Made by a program: the position numbers and the translations under genes
The notes under the pieces: generated by a model
What the model was told of the DNA's origin: nothing
Databases searched by the model: none
Seen by the model: the letters and a program-made list of their open reading frames with translations, nothing else
Assembly: GCA_902712845.1 (NCBI GenBank)
Contig: LR743504.1
Span: 3,074,001 to 3,138,000, forward strand
Length of the DNA: 64,000 nt
DNA from: Methylobacterium bullatum
Lineage (GTDB): Bacteria; Pseudomonadota; Alphaproteobacteria; Rhizobiales; Beijerinckiaceae
Reading direction: 5' to 3'
Part shown: positions 16,080 through 35,012 of the stretch, piece by piece
Layout of the letters: every line of letters begins with the position of its first letter
How positions within the stretch are numbered: position 1 is the first letter of the stretch

Positions 16080-17708
16080 ATGCGATGCACCCTCTCCGTC
16101 ACCTCGAATCGACGCATCCTGTGCGTCTTTCCCGCATACACGCCGTCCTTCGGGACGTTCGCCCATGCCTACCCGTTAATGGGTGGGGTGAAGGCCTTCA
16201 TGCCACCGCAGGGTCTTCTCCTCATCGCGGCCTATATGCCGGAGGAATGGGAATACCGGTTCATCGACGAGAATATCAAACGGGCCGGGCCGGACGATTT
16301 CGCCTGGGCCGATGCGGTGTTCGTGTCGGGCATGCACATCCAGGCACCCCAGATCCGGGACATCTACGCTCGGGCCCATGCGGCCGGTAAGGTGACGGCT
16401 CTCGGCGGCCCGTCGGTCTCCGGATCGCCCGAGCAATATCCGGAGTTCGACTATCTCCATATCGGCGAGATCGGCGACGCCACCGACGAACTCGTGTCGA
16501 TCCTCGACCGCGACGTGTCGATCCCGGCGAGCCAGGTTCGACTGGAGACCAAGGAGCGCCTTCCGCTCTCCGATTTCCCGGCGCCCGCCTATGAGGCCGC
16601 CCCCCTCAAGCGCTACCTCATCGGCTCCCTGCAATTCTCCTCCGGCTGCCCCTATCGCTGCGAGTTCTGCGACATCCCGCAACTCTACGGCCGGCAGCCC
16701 CGCCTGAAGACTCCCGAGCAGATGCTCGGCGAACTCGACGCGATCATCTCGCAGCCGGGCCACCCGGCCGTCGTGTACTTCGTCGATGACAACTTCATCG
16801 GCAACCGCAAGGCCACGAAGGACATGCTGCCCCACCTCGTGGAGTGGCAGAAGAAGAACCACTACCCGCTTCAGTTCGCCTGCGAGGCGACCCTGAACAT
16901 GGCCAAGCAGCCCGACATTTTGGAGCTGATGCGTCAGGCGAACTTCATGACCGTCTTCGTCGGCATCGAAACGCCGGAAGAGGACGCGCTGGCGGGTATC
17001 GACAAGAAGCACAACGCCGCCGTGCCGATGTACGAGGCGATCGAGACCCTCAACAGCTTCGGTCTCGAAGTCACCTCGGGCATCATCCTCGGCCTCGACA
17101 CCGAGACGGACGGTTCGGAGCAGAAGCTCATCGACTTCGTCGACAAGTCGGCGGTGCCGGTTCTGACGATGAACCTGCTCCAGGCCTTGCCGAAGACGCC
17201 GCTCTGGGACCGGCTGACCCGCGAGGGACGCCTCACCCACGACGCGGCGCTGGAATCCAACGTCCTGTTCAAGCGCCCGCACGACGAGGTGGTGGCCAGC
17301 TGGCGCCGAGCCATCGCCCATGCCTACGAGCCGGAGAACCTGTTCGCGCGCTTCCGGTATCAGGTCGAGCGGACTTACCCGCATAGGATCAAGACGCCCA
17401 CCAGGGGCAAGCTGACCCGGACGAACCTGCGTCGCGGCCTCGTCCTCGGCTTCAACATCGCCCTGCGCGTGGGGATCCTGTCGGATTACCGAGGCGTGTT
17501 CTGGCGCGCGGCGGGCCACGCCTTGAAGCGCGGGCAGATCGAGGCGGTGTTCAACATGGGCTTCGTCGCCCACCACCTGATCCGCTTCACCCGCGAGGCG
17601 CTTCGCGGCGAACACAACGCGTCGTTCTACGCCGCCAAGGCCGAGCAGAAGCAGGAGGAGGCCCGCACGCCCTGGTGGCAGGCGGCCCGCAAGTTCCTGC
17701 CGACCTAG
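16080..17708 (+). CDS. hpnP: B12-binding radical SAM protein, probable hopanoid C-2 methylase HpnP
   Basis: This 542-residue protein has an N-terminal cobalamin-binding-like domain (about 12-145, RILCVFPAY, MPPQGLLLIAAYMPE, FVSGMHIQ, LGGPSVSG). A radical-SAM core with CxxxCxxC (C190, C194, C197 in SSGCPYRCEFCDIP) comes next, then a DUF4070-like C-terminal region. The overall sequence fits my memory of HpnP, which adds the 2-methyl group to hopanoids using SAM and B12. AGGA lies 8 nt before the ATG. It stands alone, outside any hopanoid cluster, as HpnP often does. If it is not HpnP, it is another B12-radical SAM C-methyltransferase. Confidence 0.8.
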   Translation: MRCTLSVTSNRRILCVFPAYTPSFGTFAHAYPLMGGVKAFMPPQGLLLIAAYMPEEWEYRFIDENIKRAGPDDFAWADAVFVSGMHIQAPQIRDIYARAHAAGKVTALGGPSVSGSPEQYPEFDYLHIGEIGDATDELVSILDRDVSIPASQVRLETKERLPLSDFPAPAYEAAPLKRYLIGSLQFSSGCPYRCEFCDIPQLYGRQPRLKTPEQMLGELDAIISQPGHPAVVYFVDDNFIGNRKATKDMLPHLVEWQKKNHYPLQFACEATLNMAKQPDILELMRQANFMTVFVGIETPEEDALAGIDKKHNAAVPMYEAIETLNSFGLEVTSGIILGLDTETDGSEQKLIDFVDKSAVPVLTMNLLQALPKTPLWDRLTREGRLTHDAALESNVLFKRPHDEVVASWRRAIAHAYEPENLFARFRYQVERTYPHRIKTPTRGKLTRTNLRRGLVLGFNIALRVGILSDYRGVFWRAAGHALKRGQIEAVFNMGFVAHHLIRFTREALRGEHNASFYAAKAEQKQEEARTPWWQAARKFLPT

Positions 17709-17733
17709 TTGGTCTTCGACTCCCGGCGCACAT

Positions 17734-17754
17734 CGCCCGCTGCCAAAGCGGGCG
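17734..17754 (+). other. Hairpin after hpnP
   Basis: CGCCCGC (17734-17740) pairs with GCGGGCG (17748-17754) around a 7-nt loop, 25 bp past the hpnP stop. There is no U-tract, so intrinsic termination is doubtful. Confidence 0.4.
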
Positions 17755-17809
17755 GAAATCGCGTCAACCAAAATCGTACGGCCGGGCGCAGATTTTCCGC
17801 ATGAGGCAC

Positions 17810-17838
17810 TTGGCAGGGCGCTTGCTAGGGCCTATAGA
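17810..17838 (+). promoter_or_regulatory. Promoter of the rplJL-rpoBC block
   Basis: TTGGCA at 17810-17815 and TATAGA at 17833-17838 are separated by exactly 17 nt. The location is about 430 bp upstream of rplJ, leaving a long structured leader, as known for this operon in other bacteria. Confidence 0.7.
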
Positions 17839-17927
17839 CCCCGCTCAACGTTTTTCACACTTTGAAAGGATTCGACCAAGCGGTCGATATCCGACATGCG
17901 AATTCGTCTGGGCGACCAGACGATAAT

Positions 17928-18267
17928 GGCCGGAAGGCTTTGAGGGGCGAACAGCCCCTTCAAGCCTTGTCCGGCCATGTCCTGTCCGAGACTGCAGGCG
18001 CCGGGCGACCGGCTTAATTCCCCAGCCTGCACAGACGGGGAAGACCGAATTCAAGACCCTCTCGGCCCCGCGATTCGCGAGGCAGTCAGGTATCGGTTTG
18101 AACCATCTCGCCCGTGCCGTCCACCGTTCCGGAGGATGTCAGGGGACAGGGCCGTGAAGCGTCGTCCAGGACGTTCCGGCTTCTCGCTGAGCCGAGTTCC
18201 GTTCCGGGCGGCATGTGCAACAGGCGGACCCTCCTCGAGAGGGACCCGCCAACCGGAGAGAGCCCCA
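17928..18267 (+). promoter_or_regulatory. Structured rplJ leader, probable L10 autoregulatory region
   Basis: A long bulged hairpin spans 17928-17976 (GGCCGGA pairs with TCCGGCC, then AGGCTT with AAGCCT, and GGGGC with GCCCC at the loop). A second element at about 17993-18028 has GCAGGC/GCCTGC enclosing GCCGG-GCGA-CCGGC. L10-(L12) complexes bind such leader structures and repress translation of rplJ. The assignment rests on position and folding potential, judged by eye. The 17839-17927 part is unstructured. Confidence 0.55.
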
Positions 18268-18798
18268 GTGGACAGGACAGCCAAAGCTGATCTCGTCTCG
18301 ACGCTCAACGGCGTGTTTGCGAACACGTCCGTCGTCGTCGTGGCCCACTACAAAGGCCTCACGGTCGCCGAGATGCAGAAGCTGCGCGCGCAGATGAAGC
18401 TGGCCGGTGCCACCGTGAAGGTCACCAAGAACCGCATCGCCAACATCGCTCTCGATGGCACGGACGTCGCCTCCATCAAGCCCCTCCTGAAGGGTCCGAC
18501 CCTGCTCGCCTATTCGAGCGATCCGGTCGCGGCTGCGAAGGTTGCGGTGGATTTCGCCAAGGGTAACGACAAGCTCGTGATCCTCGGCGGCGCCATGGGA
18601 ACGACTGCTCTGAACCCGGACGGTGTGAAGGCGCTCGCGTCGCTCCCGTCCCTCGACGAACTGCGCGCCAAGATCGTGGGCCTCATCCAGGCTCCCGCGA
18701 CCAAGATCGCTCAGGTCGTCAACGCTCCGGCTGCCAAGCTGGCTCGCGTGTTCGGAGCCTATGCCACCAAGGACGCGGCTCAGGACGAAGCGGCCTGA
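18268..18798 (+). CDS. rplJ: Large ribosomal subunit protein L10
   Basis: This 176-residue protein starts at a GTG, giving [35 protein letters not shown], the normal N-terminus. [12 protein letters not shown] and a C-terminal L12-anchoring helix ([21 protein letters not shown]) follow. It anchors the L7/L12 stalk and represses its own operon. The frame is open far upstream, but family length and a purine-rich GGAGAGAG before the GTG fix the start. Confidence 0.97.
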   Translation: MDRTAKADLVSTLNGVFANTSVVVVAHYKGLTVAEMQKLRAQMKLAGATVKVTKNRIANIALDGTDVASIKPLLKGPTLLAYSSDPVAAAKVAVDFAKGNDKLVILGGAMGTTALNPDGVKALASLPSLDELRAKIVGLIQAPATKIAQVVNAPAAKLARVFGAYATKDAAQDEAA

Positions 18799-18855
18799 CG
18801 CCGCCTCGTCCTTCACAAACCATCCGTTCAAACCGATATCCAAAGGAAGAATACA

Positions 18856-19227
<372 letters not shown>

Positions 19228-19262
19228 GTTGCCGATGGGCCAAATCAGGCCCGTCACTTCCG

Positions 19263-19358
19263 GTCGGTCCCCTCGGGGCCGGCCGGCACCGACGCCCGCG
19301 GGTCTCCGACCCGTGGGCTAAGGTCGCTTCAAGCGACCGGGCGGTCCTGGAACGGACC
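19263..19358 (+). promoter_or_regulatory. Row of four hairpins between rplL and rpoB
   Basis: Four adjacent inverted repeats follow one another: GTCGGT/ACCGAC (19263-19293, with inner CCCCTCGGGG), GCCCGCGGGT with ACCCGTGGGC (19294-19318), GGTCGC/GCGACC (19322-19338) and GGTCC/GGACC (19343-19358). No U-run follows. This is where other bacteria have a partial attenuator and an RNase processing site that set rpoBC below ribosomal protein levels. Confidence 0.6.
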
Positions 19359-19475
19359 GGCGGCATTTCATTTCGGGTGGGCTTGGTCCGGCGGGACGGG
19401 TTCATCGCCTGGTCGCGGGAGGCATAAAGCCTTCCCCGGGCACCCGGTACGCGGGACGTAGGAGCGAGGTCACCC

Positions 19476-23600
<4,125 letters not shown>

Positions 23601-23617
23601 GACCACACCGCACGCTC

Positions 23618-23642
23618 CCGCGCCGGCACCTCGCCGGCGCGG
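23618..23642 (+). other. Hairpin between rpoB and rpoC
   Basis: CCGCGCCGGC (23618-23627) pairs perfectly with GCCGGCGCGG (23633-23642), loop ACCTC. There is no U-tract, so it is more likely an mRNA processing or stability element than a terminator. Confidence 0.55.
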
Positions 23643-23775
23643 TTCGAGCGGGGAGGGGAAGCGCCTCCCGGGACGACGGCCAGCGGCGACCCGGACGGTC
23701 GCTGCGCCGACCTCACGTTTTCAGCACGCGGTAGCCCCTCGGCGGAGGGTGCACCCCGTCAGCAGGAGTTGATCC

Positions 23776-27984
<4,209 letters not shown>

Positions 27985-28014
27985 TCTCGACGACAGCGTT
28001 CGAAACGAAACCGG

Positions 28015-28045
28015 GGGCGGCCAGCGATGGCCGCCCTTTCTCGTT
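28015..28045 (+). terminator. Rho-independent terminator after rpoC
   Basis: GGGCGGCCA (28015-28023) pairs perfectly with TGGCCGCCC (28028-28036), loop GCGA, followed by TTTCTCGTT. Confidence 0.85.
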
Positions 28046-28260
28046 GGGCGAAACCGTCCTGGCGATGGACAGACGAGTTCCACTCCCGGGCGGGCAGCCC
28101 CCGCGAATCAGCAGGGCGTCCGCCCACCGGCCGGTGCTCACAACCTTGATCCGATGGAGCGAACCTGCCATCCATCGCCTCAGCTGGGCGACCGACTCCT
28201 CAAAGGGACGATAATCGGGTGTTAACCGCCGGTCGGACCAAACTTTATCGTGCTTCGGGA

Positions 28261-28289
28261 TTGACGTTCCGCCGTCCCCCGCATAGAAG
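28261..28289 (+). promoter_or_regulatory. Candidate promoter of the str operon
   Basis: TTGACG at 28261-28266 and TAGAAG at 28284-28289 are separated by 17 nt, leaving a leader of roughly 290 nt before rpsL. Confidence 0.5.
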
Positions 28290-28483
28290 CACGCCACTCC
28301 GGCACAACAGCAGGACATAGCGAGTCGCGACCCTCGGGCCGACAGACATTCGCTAATCCGGTTCCGGCACTCACATCGACTGACGTCCTTGTCAGATCAG
28401 TAGGTACGAGCGCGCTGCAAGGCGTGATCCTCTGCCGAACACGCGCCACGGGTCCTCACCGATCCATGGCGCATATTCGTTTT

Positions 28484-28507
28484 GCGGATCTTCTTATCGA
28501 GATCCGC
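28484..28507 (+). promoter_or_regulatory. Leader hairpin upstream of rpsL
   Basis: GCGGATCT (28484-28491) pairs perfectly with AGATCCGC (28500-28507), loop TCTTATCG, 77 bp before the rpsL start. It may be an rpsL-leader type regulatory element; this is judged only from position and symmetry. Confidence 0.45.
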
Positions 28508-28584
28508 GACAGCTCGGAAACGGGCTGCCTCGTGAAGCCGAACATGGGATCGCGACTAAGCGGTCCGAATGAAGAGGGCAGAGT

Positions 28585-28956
28585 ATGCCGACGATCAACC
28601 AGCTGATCGCGCAGCCGCGTAAAGCGCAGAAGAGCCGCAACAAGGTGCCGGCGCTCGACGCTTGCCCGCAGAAGCGTGGCGTTTGCACCCGCGTCTACAC
28701 GACGACGCCGAAGAAGCCGAACTCGGCTCTCCGTAAGGTCGCCAAGGTCCGTCTGACCAACGGTTTCGAGGTCATCGGGTACATCCCCGGTGAAGGTCAC
28801 AACCTTCAAGAGCACTCTGTGGTCATGATCCGCGGCGGCCGCGTGAAGGATCTTCCCGGCGTTCGCTACCACATCTTGCGCGGCGTGCTCGACACGCAGG
28901 GCGTCAAGGGTCGTAAGCAGCGCCGCTCCAAGTACGGCGCCAAGCGTCCGAAGTAA
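28585..28956 (+). CDS. rpsL: Small ribosomal subunit protein S12
   Basis: This 123-residue decoding-centre protein has [11 protein letters not shown] (residues 41-51) and [11 protein letters not shown]. The lysines where streptomycin resistance arises (K43/K44 and K88) are wild type. It heads the str operon. A purine-rich AGAGGGCAGAG lies just before the ATG. Confidence 0.99.
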   Translation: MPTINQLIAQPRKAQKSRNKVPALDACPQKRGVCTRVYTTTPKKPNSALRKVAKVRLTNGFEVIGYIPGEGHNLQEHSVVMIRGGRVKDLPGVRYHILRGVLDTQGVKGRKQRRSKYGAKRPK

Positions 28957-29055
28957 GAATTTCGCTCATCCCGTAAGGATGTCGCCGACCTCGACGAGGT
29001 TCAGGCGGCCTGCGCGGGGTGGTTTCAAGACCTTGATTGATAGACGGAGCGAGCG

Positions 29056-29526
29056 ATGTCCCGCCGCCATTCTGCTGAAAAGCGTGAGATCATCCCGGAC
29101 GCCAAGTACGGCGACATCGTGCTCACCAAGTTCATGAATTCGATCATGTACGAGGGCAAGAAGTCGATCGCCGAAGGTATCGTGTACGGCGCTTTCGACA
29201 TCGTCGAGAACCGCGCTCGTGCGAACCCGATCGAGGTGTTCCGCGCCGCTCTCGAGAACGTCGCTCCGGCGATCGAAGTGCGGTCCCGTCGCGTCGGCGG
29301 CGCGACCTATCAGGTCCCCGTCGAGGTTCGCACCGAGCGTCGTCAGGCTCTGGCGATCCGCTGGCTCATCCAGGCCGCCCGTGGCCGCAACGACCGCACC
29401 ATGGTCGAGCGCCTCTCGGCCGAACTCCTCGATGCCGCGAACAACCGTGGCAACGCGGTCAAGAAGCGGGAAGACACGCACCGGATGGCTGAAGCCAACC
29501 GCGCCTTCTCGCACTACCGCTGGTAA
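29056..29526 (+). CDS. rpsG: Small ribosomal subunit protein S7
   Basis: This 156-residue protein nucleates assembly of the 30S head. The family segments are visible: the N-terminal [45 protein letters not shown] and [22 protein letters not shown]7 is the usual repressor of the str operon. A purine-rich ACGGAGCGAGCG lies before the ATG. The 99-bp gap from rpsL has no terminator. Confidence 0.99.
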   Translation: MSRRHSAEKREIIPDAKYGDIVLTKFMNSIMYEGKKSIAEGIVYGAFDIVENRARANPIEVFRAALENVAPAIEVRSRRVGGATYQVPVEVRTERRQALAIRWLIQAARGRNDRTMVERLSAELLDAANNRGNAVKKREDTHRMAEANRAFSHYRW

Positions 29527-29556
29527 GCGGCCCCGGACCCTTTCAGGAGCAATCCG

Positions 29557-31632
29557 ATGCCCCGCACGCATGCGATCGAGGACTACCGTAATTTCGGCAT
29601 CATGGCTCACATTGATGCTGGCAAAACCACGACCACTGAGCGGATCCTCTACTACACCGGCAAGTCCCATAAGATCGGCGAAGTCCATGACGGCGCCGCG
29701 ACGATGGATTGGATGACGCAGGAGCAGGAGCGTGGCATCACGATCACCTCCGCCGCGACCACCTGCTTCTGGCGCGACAAGCGCCTGAACATCATCGACA
29801 CCCCCGGCCACGTGGACTTCACCATCGAAGTGGAGCGCTCGCTGCGCGTCCTCGACGGCGCCGTTTGCGTGCTCGATGGCAACCAGGGCGTCGAGCCCCA
29901 GACGGAGACCGTCTGGCGCCAGGCCGACAAGTACGACGTTCCGCGCGTCGTGTTCGTCAACAAGATGGACAAGATCGGCGCCGACTTCTTCAAATGCGTC
30001 GCCGACATCATCGACCGTGTCGCCGGCAAGCCCGTTTGCCTGCAGCTTCCGATCGGCGCCGAGACGACCTTCAAGGGCGTCATCGACCTGATCAAGATGA
30101 AGGCCATCGTCTGGACGTCCGAGAAGCTCGGCGCCGATTTCTCGGAGACCGAGATCCCGGCCGACCTTGCCGATCAGGCTGCCGAATACCGGATCAAGCT
30201 CGTCGAAGCCTGCGTCGAGATGGATGACGATGCCATGTCGGCCTATCTCGACGGTGTCGAGCCGGATGCCGAGACGATGCATCGCCTCGTGCGCACCGCC
30301 GTCCAGCGCCGCGCCTTCCATCCCGTGCTCTGCGGTTCGGCGTTCAAGAACAAGGGCGTTCAGCCCCTGCTCGATGCCGTCGTCGACTACCTGCCGTCTC
30401 CCGCCGATCGCGGCGAGATCAAGGGTCTCGACTTCAAGACCGAGGAAGAGACCGTTCGTCATCCGTCCGACAGCGATCCCTTCTCGATGCTGGCGTTCAA
30501 GATCATGGACGACCCGCATGTCGGCACGATCACGTTCTGCCGGGTCTATTCGGGCAAGGTCGAATCCGGCGCCAACGTCATCAACTCGTCGCGCGACAAG
30601 AAAGAGCGTGTCGGCCGCATGCTTCTCATGCACGCCAACAACCGCGAAGACGTGAAGGAAGCCTTCACGGGCGATATCGTGGCTCTGGCTGGTCTGAAGG
30701 AGACTCGTACCGGCGATACGCTGTGCGATCCGAAGGACGCCGTCATCCTCGAAAAGATGGAGTTCCCCGAGCCCGTCATCGAGATCGCGGTGGAGCCGAA
30801 GTCCAAGGCCGATCAGGAGAAGCTGGGCATCGCTCTTGCCAAACTCGCTGCTGAGGATCCGTCCTTCCGCGTCTCCACGGACCAGGAATCGGGCCAGACC
30901 ATCCTTCGCGGGATGGGCGAGCTCCACCTCGACATCAAGGTCGACATCCTGCGCCGTACCTACATGGTCGACGCGAATATCGGCCAGCCGCAGGTGGCGT
31001 ATCGTGAGAAGCTCACGAAGCGGACCGAGATCGACTACACTCACAAGAAGCAGACCGGTGGTACTGGTCAGTTCGCTCGGGTGAAATTCGTGGTCGAGCC
31101 GAACGAGCCTGGCAAGGGCTTCGAGTTCTCCTCGAAGATCATCGGCGGCACGGTGCCGAAGGAATACATCCCGGGCGTCGAAAAGGGCCTCAACTCGGTG
31201 CTCGGCGCCGGTATCCTCGCCGGCTTCCCGGTGGTGGACATCAAGGTCGAGCTCATCGACGGCGCCTACCACGATGTCGACTCTTCTGCCCTGGCCTTCG
31301 AAATCGCTTCCCGTGCGGCGCTCCGTGAAGCTCTCCAGAAGGGCGGATCGGTCCTGCTCGAGCCGGTCATGAAGGTCGAAGTCGTCTCGCCGGAAGAGTA
31401 TACCGGTTCGGTGATCGGCGATCTGAATTCCCGCCGTGGCCAGATCCAGGGCCAGGACATGCGCGGCAATGCGAACGTCATCAACGCGATGGTGCCGCTC
31501 GCCAACATGTTCGGCTACGTGAACCAGCTGCGCTCCTTCTCCCAGGGCCGCGCGAACTTCACGATGCAGTTTGACCATTACGAAGAGGTGCCGCGCGGCG
31601 AGGCCGAGAAGGTCGTCGCGAAGTACGCTTAA
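29557..31632 (+). CDS. fusA: Elongation factor G
   Basis: This 691-residue translocation GTPase has P-loop AHIDAGKTT (17-25), DTPGHVDF, and the guanine motif NKMD. C-terminal domains IV-V follow, including the [17 protein letters not shown] loop region. It lies 30 bp after rpsG and 63 bp before tuf, the standard str order. TCAGGAG precedes the ATG. Confidence 0.99.
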   Translation: MPRTHAIEDYRNFGIMAHIDAGKTTTTERILYYTGKSHKIGEVHDGAATMDWMTQEQERGITITSAATTCFWRDKRLNIIDTPGHVDFTIEVERSLRVLDGAVCVLDGNQGVEPQTETVWRQADKYDVPRVVFVNKMDKIGADFFKCVADIIDRVAGKPVCLQLPIGAETTFKGVIDLIKMKAIVWTSEKLGADFSETEIPADLADQAAEYRIKLVEACVEMDDDAMSAYLDGVEPDAETMHRLVRTAVQRRAFHPVLCGSAFKNKGVQPLLDAVVDYLPSPADRGEIKGLDFKTEEETVRHPSDSDPFSMLAFKIMDDPHVGTITFCRVYSGKVESGANVINSSRDKKERVGRMLLMHANNREDVKEAFTGDIVALAGLKETRTGDTLCDPKDAVILEKMEFPEPVIEIAVEPKSKADQEKLGIALAKLAAEDPSFRVSTDQESGQTILRGMGELHLDIKVDILRRTYMVDANIGQPQVAYREKLTKRTEIDYTHKKQTGGTGQFARVKFVVEPNEPGKGFEFSSKIIGGTVPKEYIPGVEKGLNSVLGAGILAGFPVVDIKVELIDGAYHDVDSSALAFEIASRAALREALQKGGSVLLEPVMKVEVVSPEEYTGSVIGDLNSRRGQIQGQDMRGNANVINAMVPLANMFGYVNQLRSFSQGRANFTMQFDHYEEVPRGEAEKVVAKYA

Positions 31633-31695
31633 GGCTTCCCGCCTTTTCCGGACCGCAGCAGCATCACCTGAAACACTGAGATTACGGAGGCTACG

Positions 31696-32886
31696 ATGGC
31701 CAAAGAGAAGTTTGCCCGCACCAAGCCGCACTGCAACATCGGCACGATCGGTCACGTCGACCACGGCAAGACGTCGCTAACGGCGGCGATCACGAAGGTC
31801 CTGGCGGAGTCGGGCGGGGCGACGTTCACGGCCTACGACCAGATCGACAAGGCTCCCGAGGAGAAGGCCCGCGGCATCACGATCTCGACGGCGCATGTCG
31901 AGTACGAGACCGCCAACCGTCACTACGCCCACGTCGATTGCCCCGGCCACGCCGACTACGTGAAGAACATGATCACGGGCGCCGCCCAGATGGACGGCGC
32001 GATCCTGGTCGTGTCGGCCGCCGACGGCCCGATGCCGCAGACCCGCGAGCACATCCTGCTCGCCCGCCAAGTCGGCGTGCCGGCGCTGGTGGTGTTCCTC
32101 AACAAGGTCGACCTCGTCGACGACGAGGAGCTCCTCGAGCTCGTCGAGATGGAGGTGCGCGAGCTCCTCTCCAAGTACGACTTCCCCGGCGACGACATCC
32201 CGATCACCAAGGGTTCGGCCAAGGTCGCCCTCGACAACGGCGATAAGGCCGTCGGCCACGACGCCGTGTTGAAGCTGATGGAGTCGGTGGACGCCTACAT
32301 CCCGCAGCCGGAGCGTCCGATCGACAAGCCGTTCCTGATGCCGATCGAGGACGTGTTCTCGATCTCGGGCCGCGGCACCGTGGTGACGGGTCGCGTCGAG
32401 CGCGGCATCGTCAAGGTCGGCGAGACCGTGGAGATCGTCGGCATCCGCGACACCCAGACCACCACGGTCACGGGCGTCGAGATGTTCCGCAAGCTGCTCG
32501 ACCAGGGCCAGGCCGGCGACAATGTCGGCGTGCTCCTGCGCGGCACCAAGCGCGAGGACGTCGAGCGCGGCCAGGTCGTGTGCAAGCCCGGCTCGGTCAA
32601 GCCCCACACCAAGTTCAAGGCCGAGGCCTACATCCTCACCAAGGAGGAGGGCGGCCGCCACACCCCGTTCTTCACCAACTACCGGCCCCAGTTCTACTTC
32701 CGCACCACCGACGTGACCGGTGTCTGCGAACTGCCCGAGGGCACCGAGATGGTGATGCCCGGTGACAGCGTCACCATGGACGTCACCCTCATCGTCCCCG
32801 TCGCCATGGAAGAGAAGCTCCGCTTCGCCATCCGTGAAGGCGGACGCACCGTCGGTGCAGGCGTCGTCGCAGCCATCAACGATTAA
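31696..32886 (+). CDS. tuf: Elongation factor Tu, copy 2 (str operon)
   Basis: This 396-residue protein is identical to that of the copy at 7123-8313. GGAGG lies 5 nt before the ATG. Sequence identity starts at the ATG and stops at the last codons, where this copy has synonymous changes and TAA instead of TGA; the flanks are unrelated. The pattern indicates recent gene conversion confined to the coding region. Two tuf genes are usual in proteobacteria, and this one sits in the classical rpsL-rpsG-fusA-tuf position. Confidence 0.99.
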   Translation: MAKEKFARTKPHCNIGTIGHVDHGKTSLTAAITKVLAESGGATFTAYDQIDKAPEEKARGITISTAHVEYETANRHYAHVDCPGHADYVKNMITGAAQMDGAILVVSAADGPMPQTREHILLARQVGVPALVVFLNKVDLVDDEELLELVEMEVRELLSKYDFPGDDIPITKGSAKVALDNGDKAVGHDAVLKLMESVDAYIPQPERPIDKPFLMPIEDVFSISGRGTVVTGRVERGIVKVGETVEIVGIRDTQTTTVTGVEMFRKLLDQGQAGDNVGVLLRGTKREDVERGQVVCKPGSVKPHTKFKAEAYILTKEEGGRHTPFFTNYRPQFYFRTTDVTGVCELPEGTEMVMPGDSVTMDVTLIVPVAMEEKLRFAIREGGRTVGAGVVAAIND

Positions 32887-32919
32887 GTTCGGAACGCTCA
32901 GTCTGCTGGGATCGACAGA

Positions 32920-32948
32920 GGGGCGGGTCCTCGCGCCCGCCCCTTCTT
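32920..32948 (+). terminator. Terminator or attenuator between tuf copy 2 and rpsJ
   Basis: GGGGCGGG (32920-32927) pairs with CCCGCCCC (32936-32943), 8-nt loop, followed by TTCTT. Only 28 bp separate it from rpsJ and no promoter is visible after it, so some read-through into the S10 genes or a promoter inside tuf is needed. Confidence 0.6.
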
Positions 32949-32971
32949 AAGTCCCGCCAAGGTTTCAGGTC

Positions 32972-33280
<309 letters not shown>

Positions 33281-33330
33281 GTCCCGCGGGGATTTAGAGC
33301 TTACCGTAGAATCGCGCGAGGGAGACACCT

Positions 33331-34074
33331 ATGCGCTCAGGCGTCATTGCACAGAAGGTCGGCATGACCCGCATCTTTACGGATGCTGGCGAACATGTCC
33401 CCGTGACAGTGCTTAAAATCGATCAATGCCAGGTGGTCGCCCACCGTACCGTCGAGAAGAACGGCTACGTCGCCCTTCAGGTCGGCGTCGGCAAGGCCAA
33501 GGTGAAAAACGTGTCGGCTGCCGAGCGCGGCCGGTTCGCGGTCGCCAAGGTCGAGCCGAAGCAGAAGCTCGCCGAGTTCCGCGTGTCCGAGGACGCGCTG
33601 ATCCCGGTCGGTGCCGAAATCACCGCCGATCACTTCATCCCCGGCCAGTTCGTCGACGTGACGGGCACGACCACGGGTAAGGGTTTCGCCGGCGGTATGA
33701 AGCGCTGGAACTTCGGCGGTCTGCGCGCCACCCACGGCGTGTCCATCTCGCACCGTTCGATCGGTTCGACCGGTGGCCGTCAGGACCCGGGCAAGACCTT
33801 CAAGAACAAGAAGATGCCCGGTCACATGGGCGTCGACCGGGTCACGACCCAGAACCTGCGCGTCGTGCGTACGGATCCCGAGCGTGGCCTCATCCTCGTC
33901 GAAGGCGCCGTCCCCGGTGTCGCCGGCGGCTGGATCCAGATCCGCGACGCGGTGAAGCGCAAGCTCCCCGCCGACGTGCCGCAGCCCGGCAAGTTCCGTG
34001 AGAACGGCGCTTCCGCTGCCCCCGCCACCGAAGCTCCGGCTCCCGAGGCTCCCGCTTCCGAGGAGAACGCGTGA
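33331..34074 (+). CDS. rplC: Large ribosomal subunit protein L3
   Basis: This 247-residue protein begins [16 protein letters not shown]. The core is normal ([28 protein letters not shown] and [15 protein letters not shown]). A low-complexity Ala/Pro/Glu C-terminal tail of about 25 residues makes it longer than the E. coli protein. GAGGGAGA lies before the ATG. The stop overlaps the rplD start by one base (TGATG). Confidence 0.99.
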   Translation: MRSGVIAQKVGMTRIFTDAGEHVPVTVLKIDQCQVVAHRTVEKNGYVALQVGVGKAKVKNVSAAERGRFAVAKVEPKQKLAEFRVSEDALIPVGAEITADHFIPGQFVDVTGTTTGKGFAGGMKRWNFGGLRATHGVSISHRSIGSTGGRQDPGKTFKNKKMPGHMGVDRVTTQNLRVVRTDPERGLILVEGAVPGVAGGWIQIRDAVKRKLPADVPQPGKFRENGASAAPATEAPAPEAPASEENA

Positions 34075-34694
34075 TGAAGCTCGATATCACCACTCTCGAC
34101 GGCGACGGCGCCGGGTCCATCGACCTGGACGAGACCATTTTCGGTCTCGAGCCCCGCGCCGACCTTCTCCAGCGCATGGTGCGCTGGCAGCTCGCCAAGC
34201 GTCAGGCCGGCACCCATGCGGTCAAGAACCGCTCGGACGTGAACCGGACGCGCAAGAAGCTGTACAAGCAGAAGGGCACCGGTAACGCTCGTCACGGCGC
34301 AGCCTCCGCTCCGCAGTTCCGCGGCGGTGGACGTGCCTTCGGTCCGGTGGTGCGCAGCCATGCCCACGACCTGCCCAAGAAGGTCCGCGCCCTGGCTCTC
34401 CGTCACGCCCTGTCCGCCAAGGTGAAGGCCGAGACCCTCATCATCGTGGACGACGTGACACTCGCCGACGGCAAGACCCGTAACCTGGTCGAGCGCTTCG
34501 AGAAGATGGGCTTGTCCAGCGCGCTGATCATCAGCGGCGCCGAGGTCGACGTGAACTTCGGTCGCGCCGCCCGCAACATCCCGCAGATCGACGTCCTGCC
34601 GGTCCAGGGCATCAACGTCTACGACATCCTGCGTCGCGACAAGCTCGTGCTGACGCGCGCAGCGATCGATGCGCTGGAGGCGCGATTCAAATGA
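34074..34694 (+). CDS. rplD: Large ribosomal subunit protein L4
   Basis: This 206-residue protein lines the exit tunnel with its long loop ([23 protein letters not shown] and [13 protein letters not shown]) and has a globular domain ending in [15 protein letters not shown]. In E. coli L4 also represses the S10 operon; no such leader is evident here. The ATG at 34074 is coupled to the rplC stop. Confidence 0.98.
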   Translation: MKLDITTLDGDGAGSIDLDETIFGLEPRADLLQRMVRWQLAKRQAGTHAVKNRSDVNRTRKKLYKQKGTGNARHGAASAPQFRGGGRAFGPVVRSHAHDLPKKVRALALRHALSAKVKAETLIIVDDVTLADGKTRNLVERFEKMGLSSALIISGAEVDVNFGRAARNIPQIDVLPVQGINVYDILRRDKLVLTRAAIDALEARFK

Positions 34695-34987
34695 GTGCCG
34701 ATCCGCGCCACTACGACATCATCGTCTCCCCGGTCATCACCGAGAAGGCGACGAACCTCACCGAGCAGAACAAGGTCGTCTTCCGGGTTTCCCCGAAAGC
34801 AACCAAGCCGCAGATCAAAGAAGCGGTCGAGAAGCTGTTCGACGTCAAGGTCACGGGCGTGAACACGCTCGTCACCAAGGGCAAGAAGAAGATTTTCCGC
34901 GGGCTTCGCGGACAGCGTTCGGACGTGAAGAAAGCGATCGTGACCCTCGCCGAGGGTGAAACGATCGACGTCACGACCGGGCTCTGA
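34691..34987 (+). CDS. rplW: Large ribosomal subunit protein L23
   Basis: This 98-residue protein sits at the tunnel exit and docks trigger factor and SRP. It contains [38 protein letters not shown] and [16 protein letters not shown]. The start overlaps the rplD stop by ATGA. Confidence 0.98.
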   Translation: MSADPRHYDIIVSPVITEKATNLTEQNKVVFRVSPKATKPQIKEAVEKLFDVKVTGVNTLVTKGKKKIFRGLRGQRSDVKKAIVTLAEGETIDVTTGL

Positions 34988-35012
34988 CACGAAAAGCGTT
35001 AGGATCAAGCCG

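Larger units (their letters stand above)
28046..28584. other. Intergenic region upstream of rpsL (str operon leader)
   Basis: About 540 bp without a convincing gene on either strand. It contains the candidate str promoter at 28261-28289 and the leader hairpin at 28484-28507. The part 28046-28260 shows nothing recognisable. Confidence 0.4.

Noticed and set aside
19228..19475. Intrinsic terminator between rplL and rpoB
   Set aside because: Hairpins are present but none is followed by a U-tract, so I list them as regulatory structure only.
28966..31764. 932-codon open frame antisense to rpsG and fusA
   Set aside because: It overlaps certain genes entirely. Its start lies within the antisense of tuf copy 2, and the composition is typical of a shadow.
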